In this document: positions 35,417 through 42,940 of the stretch, one piece after another
Position numbering within the stretch: position 1 is the stretch's first letter
Layout of the letters: each line of letters begins with the position of its first letter
Source of the DNA: CALKXV01 sp964632495
GTDB lineage: Bacteria; Pseudomonadota; Alphaproteobacteria; Rhodobacterales; Rhodobacteraceae
DNA: 64,000 bases
NCBI GenBank assembly: GCA_964632495.1
Contig: CAZWDS010000002.1
Span: 74,709-138,708 of the forward strand
Reading direction: 5' to 3'
The notes under the pieces: generated by a model
Database searches by the model: none
What the model saw: only the letters and a program-made list of their open reading frames with translations
What the model was told of the DNA's origin: nothing
Made by a program: the position numbers and the translations under genes

Positions 35417-36478
35417 TTGGGCGATACTACGCGAGGCGAGGCTGTCGTTGAAGTAAGCGGCGTCTGGAAGATTTTTGGTGATCGGGCCAAAGACGCGATG
35501 GCGGCTGTCGAGGCCGACAATCTGTCCAAGCCTGAAGTGCTCGAAAAATTCGAAGCCGTCGTTGGTGTTCGGGATGTCAGCTTTTCCGTCGATGAAGGCG
35601 AGATTTTTTGCATCATGGGGCTTTCCGGATCGGGAAAGTCGACGCTGGTGCGCCATATCAACCGGCTGATCGAACCGACCGCCGGGCAGATCATGATCAA
35701 CGGGGTGAACGTCGGTGATCTCGGCTCGGAAGCTTTGCGCGAATTGCGTGCCGACAAGATCGGCATGGTGTTTCAGAACATGGCTTTGCTGCCGCACCGC
35801 ACGGTGGCCGACAACATCGCCTTTGCGCTTGAGTTGCGCAACGTCGACGCCTTCACGCGCGGCCAAGTGGCCGAAGACGTGATCGAACGCGTCAGCTTGC
35901 AAGGGTACGGCAACCGGTATCCGTCCGAACTGTCGGGCGGTATGCAACAGCGCGTCGGCTTGGCCCGCGCCTTGGCGGCTGATCCGGACATTTTATTGAT
36001 GGACGAACCATTCTCGGCTCTGGACCCATTGATCCGGCGCGGCCTGCAGGACGAGTTTCTGGAACTGTCACGCAGCATGAAGAAGACTACGCTTTTCATC
36101 ACCCATGATCTGGACGAAGCAATCCGCATGGGCACGCATATCGCAATCATGAAGGACGGCGAGATCGTACAGATCGGCACGCCCGAGGATATCGTGACCA
36201 AACCTGCCGACGACTATGTGGCTGATTTTGTGCAAGGCATCTCCAAACTGAAATTGATCTTTGCCCATACCGTAATGAAGCCGATCGAAGCCTATGAACA
36301 AGCAAACGGCACGCTTACCATTGCCGATTGTCCGCAAGCCACGCCTGACGATGATCTTGACCGATTGGTCGAACTGGCCGTCGATCAGCCCAATCCTGTG
36401 GTCATTATGGACGCTGGCAATGCGGTTGGCGTGGTGACGAAAGACGCATTGCTGCACGGCATTCAGGGGGAAGCGTAA
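35417..36478 (+). CDS. proV: Glycine betaine/proline ABC transporter ATP-binding protein
   Basis: The 353-residue protein has Walker A GLSGSGKST (68-76), signature LSGGMQQR (172-179), Walker B ILLMDEP (192-198) and a C-terminal CBS-like tail ending near VVTKDALLHGIQG, as in ProV/OpuAA. No ATG fits the N-terminus. I choose TTG 35417, with GGGA six bases upstream, because the next residues run into the family start VVEVSGVWKIFG. A GTG at 35330 would add 29 unusual residues. Confidence 0.85.
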   Translation: MGDTTRGEAVVEVSGVWKIFGDRAKDAMAAVEADNLSKPEVLEKFEAVVGVRDVSFSVDEGEIFCIMGLSGSGKSTLVRHINRLIEPTAGQIMINGVNVGDLGSEALRELRADKIGMVFQNMALLPHRTVADNIAFALELRNVDAFTRGQVAEDVIERVSLQGYGNRYPSELSGGMQQRVGLARALAADPDILLMDEPFSALDPLIRRGLQDEFLELSRSMKKTTLFITHDLDEAIRMGTHIAIMKDGEIVQIGTPEDIVTKPADDYVADFVQGISKLKLIFAHTVMKPIEAYEQANGTLTIADCPQATPDDDLDRLVELAVDQPNPVVIMDAGNAVGVVTKDALLHGIQGEA

Positions 36479-36480
36479 CA

Positions 36481-38031
36481 ATGGCCGAGACCAAGGATGT
36501 GTCCGCACCTTTCAAAGAGTTTGCCGGAAAAAATGGCGACTATTATGCCAAGACGTTTCTCAGCATTCAGCAAGACAAACTGCCACGAACTCACATCAAT
36601 TGGAGCGCTGCGCTTGGCAGTTTCTTCTGGGCGGGGCTGCGGTCGAACTGGTTGTTGTTCTGGATTGGTTTTTTGCTTGATCTTGTGGCGCTGATTTATC
36701 TCGCGCTGACGTACAAATACACGGGCGCTTCTGCGCAGGCGGTGATCGACGATAAGGCCTTTCTGGTCGAACGGTACGACGCATGGGCCTCGAACAGCTT
36801 GATTGCTGGGATCGTTATTTTCCTTTTGGGGCGTCTTTTGTTCGGCTGGATCGCGGATCGCTTCTATTTCCGTCAATACAGCCGCTGGCGTATCACGCCG
36901 TCTACCCCTTCCTTGTCAAAGCCAAACCGTTTGGTGATCACCGCGTTGATCGTGGCCCTTATTGCGCCATTGATGCTGTATCGTGCGTCGCAATTTGCAC
37001 CGGAAGAACGCGCCTGCATCAAGCAAGCGCGACAAATCCAAGCGGGTGAAACGGTGCCCTTCAAAGAGCGCTTCGACTGCACGGTCATCGGTGAGTTCCC
37101 CACATTCGTCTGGCTGGAGCGTCCCGATACGGTCAGCTATCCGCGCAATGACGACGGCAGCCGCTACGTGAAGTTAGAACCAGCGCGCGCCGATTTACCG
37201 CCGATCAATCTGAATACCTTTCTGGCCCAGAAAATTGACGATGGGATCGGGTATATGACGGCCTTTTACGGGTTCTTCTTTGACGGGATCACCGCGTTCC
37301 TCAGAACAATGCTGGGCACGATCACGGCTGTCTTTGTCGGCACGCCTTGGATCATTACGATGGCTGCAATCCTTGCTATTTCCTATACGTTCGCAGGCGC
37401 GCGCGTGTCGGCATTCGTGGCGGTATCTCTGGCCTATCTGGCGTTTTTCGGGTTCTGGCAAACCGCGATGGACACTTTGGCCTTGGTTACAGCGGCGTCG
37501 ATCATATGTGTGGTCTTCGGGTTGCCCTTGGGCATTTGGGTCGGCAAGTCGAAACGGGTTCAAACGGTCGTGACGCCGATATTGGACATTATGCAAACCA
37601 TCCCGTCCTTCGTGTATCTTCTGCCCGCGGTCGCCTTCTTCTCAATCGGTAAACCGCCCGGCATTCTGGCCACGGTGATCTTTGCGATGCCGCCCATGGT
37701 GCGTCTGACGGCGCTTGGATTGAAGCATGTGCCGGAAAACACGAAAGAAGCCGCTTTGGCATTCGGTGCCAATCCGCGCCAGCTTTTGACCAAGGTTGAA
37801 TTGCCGTTGGCCCTGCCGTCGATCATGGCGGGCGTCAATCAGGTGGTGATGATGAGCCTGTCGATGGTCGTGGTCGCGGCTTTGATCGGCGCGGGCGGTA
37901 TGGGCTTTATCGTCACCGAAGCGCTGGCAAACACAAAAACCGGGCGAGGCATACTTGCCGGGATCGGAATTGCCTTGCTGGCCATGATGATCGACAGAGT
38001 GGTACAAAAGGCAAATCGAGTGCAGCAATAA
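36481..38031 (+). CDS. proW: Glycine betaine/proline ABC transporter permease with extra N-terminal domain
   Basis: The 516-residue protein is longer than a standard ProW (about 350 residues). The N-terminal 200 residues contain a DUF2628-like segment (INWSAALGSFFWAGLRSNWL) with two or three extra membrane helices and a soluble loop. The C-terminal part is the ProW/OpuAB permease with LDIMQTIPSFVYLLPAVAFF and the EAA-loop AALAFGANPRQLLTKVELPLALPSI. It starts 2 bases after proV and ends 32 bases before proX. Confidence 0.88.
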   Translation: MAETKDVSAPFKEFAGKNGDYYAKTFLSIQQDKLPRTHINWSAALGSFFWAGLRSNWLLFWIGFLLDLVALIYLALTYKYTGASAQAVIDDKAFLVERYDAWASNSLIAGIVIFLLGRLLFGWIADRFYFRQYSRWRITPSTPSLSKPNRLVITALIVALIAPLMLYRASQFAPEERACIKQARQIQAGETVPFKERFDCTVIGEFPTFVWLERPDTVSYPRNDDGSRYVKLEPARADLPPINLNTFLAQKIDDGIGYMTAFYGFFFDGITAFLRTMLGTITAVFVGTPWIITMAAILAISYTFAGARVSAFVAVSLAYLAFFGFWQTAMDTLALVTAASIICVVFGLPLGIWVGKSKRVQTVVTPILDIMQTIPSFVYLLPAVAFFSIGKPPGILATVIFAMPPMVRLTALGLKHVPENTKEAALAFGANPRQLLTKVELPLALPSIMAGVNQVVMMSLSMVVVAALIGAGGMGFIVTEALANTKTGRGILAGIGIALLAMMIDRVVQKANRVQQ

Positions 38032-38063
38032 GCGCTCAAACAAGACTAACCAGGGAGATTACA

Positions 38064-39014
38064 ATGAAACCAACCAAACTCATCCTTGCGGCAACGGCGG
38101 TCAGCCTGATGTCGACAACGGCAATGGCTCAGGAAAAGGTCGCGATTTCTGACCTGAACTGGACCGGCGCGAAGGCAATTGCGCATGTCATCAAGGCTGT
38201 GATCGAAGGCCCGTTGAACTCGGAAGCCGAGATCATCGAAGGCCTGTCTGACCAGTCGATCATTTCGGCTGGCATGGACAAGGGCGACGGCTCGGCCGAC
38301 GTCTATACCGACATGTGGATGCCGAACCAGCAGCCGATCTGGGACAAGTACATCGACGGTGCCGGAACCGTGGCGACCAACACGCCTTACATGGGCACCC
38401 AAGGCATGTTCGTGCCCAGCTATCTGGGTGATGAGATCTCAAGCTTTGAAGACCTGGCTGACCCCGATCTGGCGGCCAAGTTCGACACTGACGGCAACGG
38501 CAAGGGCGAATACTGGGCGGGCGACGCCTCGTGGAAGTCCACCAAGATGTGGCAGGTCAAAATGAAGGACTACGGTCTGGATGAGCTGTGGGAGCCGAAC
38601 ATCATTTCGGACGCCACGTTCAAAGCGCAACTGAAGTCGGCGATCGGCAACCAGGATCCGATCCTGTTCTACTACTGGACGCCTGAATGGCTGCACGCAG
38701 CTTACGACCTAAACAAGCTGACCGAGCCGCCACATGTCGAAGGCTGCATGGACCTGAAGCTGGACGAAGAAGACTGGCTGGAAGCTTCGACCTTCTCCTG
38801 CGCACACAATGACGCAACGATTTATGTGTCCTATTCCAAGTCGCTTGAGGAACGGAACCCGGCAGCCGCCAAGTTCCTGTCACAGGTTCAGTTTGATCCG
38901 GCCATCGTGAACGATTGGATCCTGCAGATTGGTCGCGACGAAATGGACCCTCAGGATGTTGCAGAAACATGGGTGGCCGAAAACATGGACACCGTGAACG
39001 CCTGGATCAACTGA
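38064..39014 (+). CDS. proX: Glycine betaine ABC transporter substrate-binding protein
   Basis: The 316-residue protein has a signal peptide (1-22, cleavage after AMA) and the OpuAC/ProX fold. Aromatic-rich segments (VYTDMWMPNQQPIWDKYI, LFYYWTPEWLHAAYD) are likely to build the cation-pi cage for a quaternary ammonium group. A ribosome-binding site AGGGAGA precedes the ATG. It completes proV-proW-proX and is followed by a strong terminator. Confidence 0.87.
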   Translation: MKPTKLILAATAVSLMSTTAMAQEKVAISDLNWTGAKAIAHVIKAVIEGPLNSEAEIIEGLSDQSIISAGMDKGDGSADVYTDMWMPNQQPIWDKYIDGAGTVATNTPYMGTQGMFVPSYLGDEISSFEDLADPDLAAKFDTDGNGKGEYWAGDASWKSTKMWQVKMKDYGLDELWEPNIISDATFKAQLKSAIGNQDPILFYYWTPEWLHAAYDLNKLTEPPHVEGCMDLKLDEEDWLEASTFSCAHNDATIYVSYSKSLEERNPAAAKFLSQVQFDPAIVNDWILQIGRDEMDPQDVAETWVAENMDTVNAWIN

Positions 39015-39066
39015 TCGGGTAACTTTGGATGTAGGACCCTCTGTGTTTCACATCCCTTGCTAAATG

Positions 39067-39098
39067 GCCCGGCGCGTCCAATCGCGCCGGGCTTTTTG
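39067..39098 (+). terminator. Rho-independent terminator after proX
   Basis: A 10-bp perfect stem GCCCGGCGCG with CGCGCCGGGC closes on a 6-base loop and is followed by TTTTT. It lies about 50 bases after the proX stop and should end the glycine betaine transporter transcript. Confidence 0.9.
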
Positions 39099-39849
39099 TC
39101 TTGTGCTTTGGGTGACCAGCGTCGCGCAAATTCCCCGGACAGCGCAATGAGGGCAGCTTGGGCGCCGCCACGGCGAACGTCCCCATTGCGAACAAAGCTG
39201 TTCGGTGCAGAAGTATCCGGTTGTCGTAGATTGGCGGAGTCTTTGTTTCTGCAATTGAGTTGCACTATCGAAATCACGGCTGAGTTCTTAGAACCTCCAC
39301 CATCGAGTCACGTGTCGGGTAAACTGCTCAGTTAAGCGCGCTCATTCTGTCACGATTGATTTCGATGCTTCGGTTGCTCGCTCAGACCAGAAAACTGTAA
39401 CCGAGACCGAAAACATCATCAAAGCCGAGCAGCCGCTTTGTAAGCCCTTGGCGATGCATGGACCCCAACAATGTCTCGACCGAGCCTCGCATTGGATCAG
39501 CGCCCATAGGAAGCAGATCAGGCCAGTCGGACGATAGCCCGTCTTTGGCCAGACGGAAGGCCGAGATGGCCATCTTCGAGTACATCAATGGCTTCTATAA
39601 TCCGCGTCGCCGCCACTCAGCACTGGGCTGGAAAAGCCCTGTCGCCTTCGAACGAAAGGTGGCTTAAACGGGCACTTGGGGCGGCACAAAAGCGTGACAG
39701 GTCCAAAATGCCGGTCTGAGACTTCTGGCAGAGATGGCCCGATTTGGGCTCTCACCGCCAGTCTCTGGATGCAGCACCACCCGCTAGTCCCCGGAAATAC
39801 GGGACTAATCTGAGCTTCAGGCAAACACACCGCTGAGACGGGACCCATG
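39099..39849. other. Gene-poor scar region between proX terminator and tRNA-Ser
   Basis: About 750 bases hold no intact gene. Short frames occur on both strands, but none has a ribosome-binding site or a recognisable domain apart from the transposase tail at 39548-39667. An imperfect inverted repeat lies near 39727-39760, and a 6-bp stem (AGTCCC/GGGACT) lies near 39785-39805, downstream of the tRNA in its direction. The mix of fragments suggests a site of past insertions. Confidence 0.5.
39548..39667 (+). pseudogene. C-terminal fragment of an IS3-family transposase
   Basis: The peptide AEMAIFEYINGFYNPRRRHS followed by ALGWKSPVAFERK is the end of the integrase domain of IS3-family OrfB transposases (the YNxxRxHSxLG motif). 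It stops at TAA 39665, and sequence typical of the right end of such elements (GGGGCGGCACAAAAGCGTGACAG-like) follows. The DDE catalytic region and the rest of the element are absent, so this is a dead remnant. Confidence 0.75.
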
Positions 39850-39939
39850 TGGCGGAGAGACAGGGATTCGAACCCTGGGTAGGCTTGCACCCACAACGGT
39901 TTTCGAGACCGCCCCGTTCGACCACTCCGGCACCTCTCC
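39850..39939 (-). tRNA. tRNA-Ser(CGA)
   Basis: The reverse complement folds as a class II tRNA of 90 bases including encoded CCA. The acceptor stem is GGAGAGG paired with the CTCTCC end, the D-arm contains GGTCGAACGGG, the anticodon loop CTCGAAA gives anticodon CGA, a long serine-type variable arm follows, and the T-arm has GGTTCGAATCC. It reads UCG codons. Confidence 0.95.
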
Positions 39940-40051
39940 GCGGGGGTCATGATCGGGCGAATAAGGGATCACTGATGCCCGCGCAACCCTTTTCCCGCCG
40001 AATTCACCGCCAAAGCTTTGAATGCCGGTCTTCGTGCCTTACTTATGGAGC

Positions 40052-40873
40052 ATGAAACACACAATCGCTCCCATCGTCGCCGCGCTTACGCTTTTCACCG
40101 CCACGCCATTGTTCGCCGCCACCAAGGCCGAACTGGACGCGCTTTACGAGGCGATGCGCACCGATGAACTTTTAGGCATCATGGCCGACGAAGGTCTGGC
40201 CGAAGGCGAAGGCCTTCAAGACGACATGCTGGGGGGCAGGGGCGGTGTGGCCTGGGACCAAATCCTGAACCGCATTTATACGCCCGCCACCATGGCTGAA
40301 GACTTCCGCGCTGTCTTTGACGCTGAATTGGCCGACGCCGATGTGGGCCCTCTGTTGGATTTCTACGCCACGAATACCGGCCAGCGCGTGGCGCAGTTCG
40401 AAGTCGAAGGCCGCCGCGCCATCGGCGAAGCATCTGTCGAGGAAGCCGCCAAAACCGCCTATGTCCAACTGGCGCCGGAAGGCACGCGCCTGAAGCTTCT
40501 GACCGAATTTCTGGAACTGAACGATCTGGTCGAGCTGAACGTCGCCGGAGCCATGACCTCGAACCTCGCCTTCTTCCGCGGCATGGGCGAAGGCGGCGGT
40601 TTTGAGATGGACGAAAGCGAGATGCTGGCCCAGGTCTACGCCTCCGAACCGGAACTCCGCGCCAGCACCACCGAATGGGTCACCGCCTACCTCACCTTCA
40701 CCTACGCGCGCCTGTCCGACGACGAATTGGCCGACTATATCGAGCTGTCCAAAACCAAAGCAGGCCGCGATCTGAACAGAGCGCTCTTCGCGGGGTTCTA
40801 CGACGTCTTCACCGGCATCTCGTTCGATCTGGGCGAGGCCGTGTCGCGGTTCATGGTGACCGAGGAGCTTTAG
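40052..40873 (+). CDS. Secreted DUF2059 domain protein
   Basis: The 273-residue protein has a signal peptide (1-22, ending LFAA). Two DUF2059-like helical regions follow: one near residues 70-110 with the pattern LLDFYATNTGQRVAQFE, the other near 195-250 with YARLSDDELADYIELSKTKAGRDLNRALF. These domains are common in proteobacterial periplasmic proteins of unknown role. ATG 40052 places the signal peptide at the start; the frame continues 30 bases upstream to a less likely ATG. Confidence 0.78.
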   Translation: MKHTIAPIVAALTLFTATPLFAATKAELDALYEAMRTDELLGIMADEGLAEGEGLQDDMLGGRGGVAWDQILNRIYTPATMAEDFRAVFDAELADADVGPLLDFYATNTGQRVAQFEVEGRRAIGEASVEEAAKTAYVQLAPEGTRLKLLTEFLELNDLVELNVAGAMTSNLAFFRGMGEGGGFEMDESEMLAQVYASEPELRASTTEWVTAYLTFTYARLSDDELADYIELSKTKAGRDLNRALFAGFYDVFTGISFDLGEAVSRFMVTEEL

Positions 40874-40900
40874 GGGCCACCTTTTTTTAAGGAACGGGAT

Positions 40901-40993
40901 TTGAAGCAGATAAAACGCGTTTTGGTGTTTTCGCTGTTGCTTTATGCAATCGGGCTCTCTTTTGTCATCTATTGTCCGGCACCGTTCGTCTGA
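40901..40993 (+). CDS. Candidate 30-residue membrane peptide
   Basis: A TTG at 40901, preceded by AAGGAACGGGA, opens a 30-codon frame: a basic N-terminus (KQIKR), one hydrophobic stretch of about 18 residues, and a YCPAPFV end. The layout (positive start, single helix, short tail) is that of small inner-membrane peptides. It lies between the DUF2059 gene and the rplU promoter. Evidence is limited to the ribosome-binding site and the composition. Confidence 0.3.
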   Translation: MKQIKRVLVFSLLLYAIGLSFVIYCPAPFV

Positions 40994-41106
40994 ACAACTC
41001 TCCAATAGACACCGTTCGCCACCCCCGTAAAAATGTGAATCTCCCTCTCAAAACCGCCATACAAAACGTACAAAACCCAAACCACGCGACACCCCATCCA
41101 TAGGGC

Positions 41107-41135
41107 TTGACTTGCCCCGTACTTCTGACGATAAG
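41107..41135 (+). promoter_or_regulatory. Probable sigma-70-type promoter of rplU-rpmA
   Basis: TTGACT (41107-41112) and GATAAG (41130-41135) are separated by 17 bases, matching the housekeeping promoter pattern, about 130 bases upstream of rplU. A GC-rich hairpin-like stretch follows in the leader. Confidence 0.55.
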
Positions 41136-41267
41136 CCGGGCTTCGGCGGGGTGACCCGTCTTTCTTATATGACACGTCCCGAAATGGGGTGCGCAGTTCG
41201 AGGCGGCGAAAGCCAAAAACGCTGAGATATCAGGGCCATAGAGCGCGAAAATGAAAAGGAAATGACC

Positions 41268-41963
41268 ATGTTTGCGGTCCTCAAAACCGGCGGCAAGCAG
41301 TATCGGGTACAGGCGGGTGATATCCTCCGCGTTGAAAAGCTCGCTGCTGATGCTGGTGAAAAAGTTCAATTTAATGAAGTGCTTATGGTGGGTTCCACTG
41401 TGGGCACGCCTATGGTTGAAGGCGCGGCTGTGCAGGCTGACGTTGTTGATCAGATCAAGGGCGACAAGGTGATCAACTTTGTGAAGCGCCGTCGGAAGCA
41501 TTCGTCGAAGCGCACCAAAGGCCATCGTCAGCAACTGACTTTGGTGAAAGTCACTGAAATCCTTGAAAAAGGTGGCGACAAATCCGGTGTGAAAGCCGCG
41601 ATTGGGGCTGGATCTGTGGCAGGTGTTGCCGTGGCCGCTGCCGCTGCGAAGCCAGCGAAAAAGGCCGCTCCTAAGAAGGAAGCGCCAAAAGCCGAACCCA
41701 AGGCCGAAAAGAAAGCCGCCCCGAAAAAGGCAGCGCCAAAGAAGGCCGCCGCAACCGGTGCAGATGATCTGAAGCGCATTTCGGGCGTGGGCCCTGCACT
41801 TGAGAAAAAGCTGCATGATCTTGGGGTTACGACCTTCGCGCAGATCGCGGCATGGGGTCCGGACGAAATTGCCGAAATGGATGACAAGCTGTCGTTCAAA
41901 GGTCGGATCGAGCGTGACGAATGGCTGAAACAAGCCGCAGAATTCGTCGCTGAGAAGGAGTAA
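41268..41963 (+). CDS. rplU: 50S ribosomal protein L21 with C-terminal extension
   Basis: The first 103 residues of this 231-residue protein are standard L21 (MFAVLKTGGKQYRVQ, DKVINFVKRRRKHSSKRTKGHRQ). A Lys/Ala/Pro-rich linker (about 104-163) follows, then a helix-hairpin-helix-like domain (about 165-231) with LKRISGVGPALEKKLHDLGV. Typical L21 is about 103 residues. ATG 41268 has AAGGA seven bases upstream, whereas the ATG two codons earlier does not. It is cotranscribed with rpmA. Confidence 0.92.
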   Translation: MFAVLKTGGKQYRVQAGDILRVEKLAADAGEKVQFNEVLMVGSTVGTPMVEGAAVQADVVDQIKGDKVINFVKRRRKHSSKRTKGHRQQLTLVKVTEILEKGGDKSGVKAAIGAGSVAGVAVAAAAAKPAKKAAPKKEAPKAEPKAEKKAAPKKAAPKKAAATGADDLKRISGVGPALEKKLHDLGVTTFAQIAAWGPDEIAEMDDKLSFKGRIERDEWLKQAAEFVAEKE

Positions 41964-41969
41964 AGACAG

Positions 41970-42239
41970 ATGGCACACAAAAAAGCAGGTGGCTCCAGCC
42001 GGAACGGCCGCGATTCAGCCGGGCGTCGTCTTGGCGTCAAGAAATACGGGGGCGAAGCCGTCATCCCTGGCAACATCATCGCGCGTCAGCGCGGCACGAA
42101 GTGGTGGCCGGGTGAAGGCGTTGGCATGGGCAAGGATCACACGATTTTCGCCGTGACCGAAGGTGCCGTGACGTTCCACAAAGGCCTGAAAGGCCGCACC
42201 TTTATTTCGGTGCTCCCGGAAGCCAAAGCGGCAGAATAA
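41970..42239 (+). CDS. rpmA: 50S ribosomal protein L27
   Basis: The 89-residue protein has the invariant start AHKKAGGSSRNGRDS and the RRLGVKKYGGE segment. Its N-terminal tail reaches the peptidyl-transferase centre in other bacteria. It starts 6 bases after rplU with a strong AAGGAG site. Confidence 0.97.
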   Translation: MAHKKAGGSSRNGRDSAGRRLGVKKYGGEAVIPGNIIARQRGTKWWPGEGVGMGKDHTIFAVTEGAVTFHKGLKGRTFISVLPEAKAAE

Positions 42240-42263
42240 CCGACCAAACACTAAGTTTTTAAA

Positions 42264-42290
42264 GGGTCGGTTGAAAAACCGGCCCTTTTT
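42264..42290 (+). terminator. Rho-independent terminator after rpmA
   Basis: GGGTCGGTT and AACCGGCCC form a stem with one G-U pair around a short A-rich loop, followed by TTTTT. It lies about 25 bases after rpmA and should end the rplU-rpmA transcript. Confidence 0.85.
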
Positions 42291-42395
42291 CATTTTTCGG
42301 GGCTGGTTGCGTCACAAGATGGTCATACCCATCTGGAATAGGGTTCTCGCGTTAAAATGTGAAAGCGGAACCCGCGCGCGGCAAGGAGGTGCCCC

Positions 42396-42935
42396 GTGAA
42401 GCACGATATGATTATAGAACAACAGGTTGTTGAAACCGAGCGCCTTATCTTGCGCCCTTTGCGTCGCTCTGATGTTGGGCCGTTAGAATTGTTCGGTGCG
42501 GACGAACGCGTCGCGCGTATGACGCGGACGATCCCGCATCCTTTGCCGCCCGGCTCGACCGAGCAGTTCATCCAAGGCGCGCTTGATGAAAAGCGAACCG
42601 AGGATGTTTGGGTCCTTGATGGCTCGGCGCAGGGCTTGGGCGAAATGCTGGGTCTGATTGGCTTGGAACAGATGGACCGCGACCAGTCGGAAGTGGGCTA
42701 TTGGATCGCGCCTGCATTCTGGAATTCTGGCCTTGCCTCCGAAGCCGTGACGGGCCTGATCGCAGCCAATCCGCACAAAGACAAAACCATGTTCGCCAGC
42801 GTTTTTCAGGACAACCCGGCGTCAGCTCGTGTGTTGACCAACACCGGGTTCGAATACCTTGGCGATGCCGAGACGTTTTCGGTTGCGCGTGGTTCCACCG
42901 TGCCGACCTGGACTTATCTGAAGCGCCTCGGGTAG
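42396..42935 (+). CDS. GNAT-family N-acetyltransferase
   Basis: The 179-residue protein has ETERLILRPLRRSDVGPL at the start and the acetyl-CoA loop around YWIAPAFWNSGLASEAVTGLI, typical of RimJ/RimL-like GNAT enzymes. The GTG start at 42396 has an ideal AAGGAGGT five bases upstream. The substrate is unknown. It sits between rpmA and obgE with a second acetyltransferase, a common arrangement in this group. Confidence 0.85.
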   Translation: MKHDMIIEQQVVETERLILRPLRRSDVGPLELFGADERVARMTRTIPHPLPPGSTEQFIQGALDEKRTEDVWVLDGSAQGLGEMLGLIGLEQMDRDQSEVGYWIAPAFWNSGLASEAVTGLIAANPHKDKTMFASVFQDNPASARVLTNTGFEYLGDAETFSVARGSTVPTWTYLKRLG

Positions 42936-42940
42936 CCGCG

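Noticed and set aside
39007..39588. Several short frames of 60-110 residues in the scar region
   Set aside because: None has a start signal or recognisable domain, and they overlap each other and the proX terminator.
40965..41978. 337-residue open frame opposite rplU
   Set aside because: It is the antisense shadow of the Lys/Ala-rich L21 gene. The translation is Phe/Leu-rich low-complexity sequence without domains, and the sense strand carries an unmistakable ribosomal protein.
42701..42940. Upstream extension of the tandem GNAT gene
   Set aside because: The extension lies wholly inside the preceding acetyltransferase gene in another frame. The family start is at the ATG at 42941.
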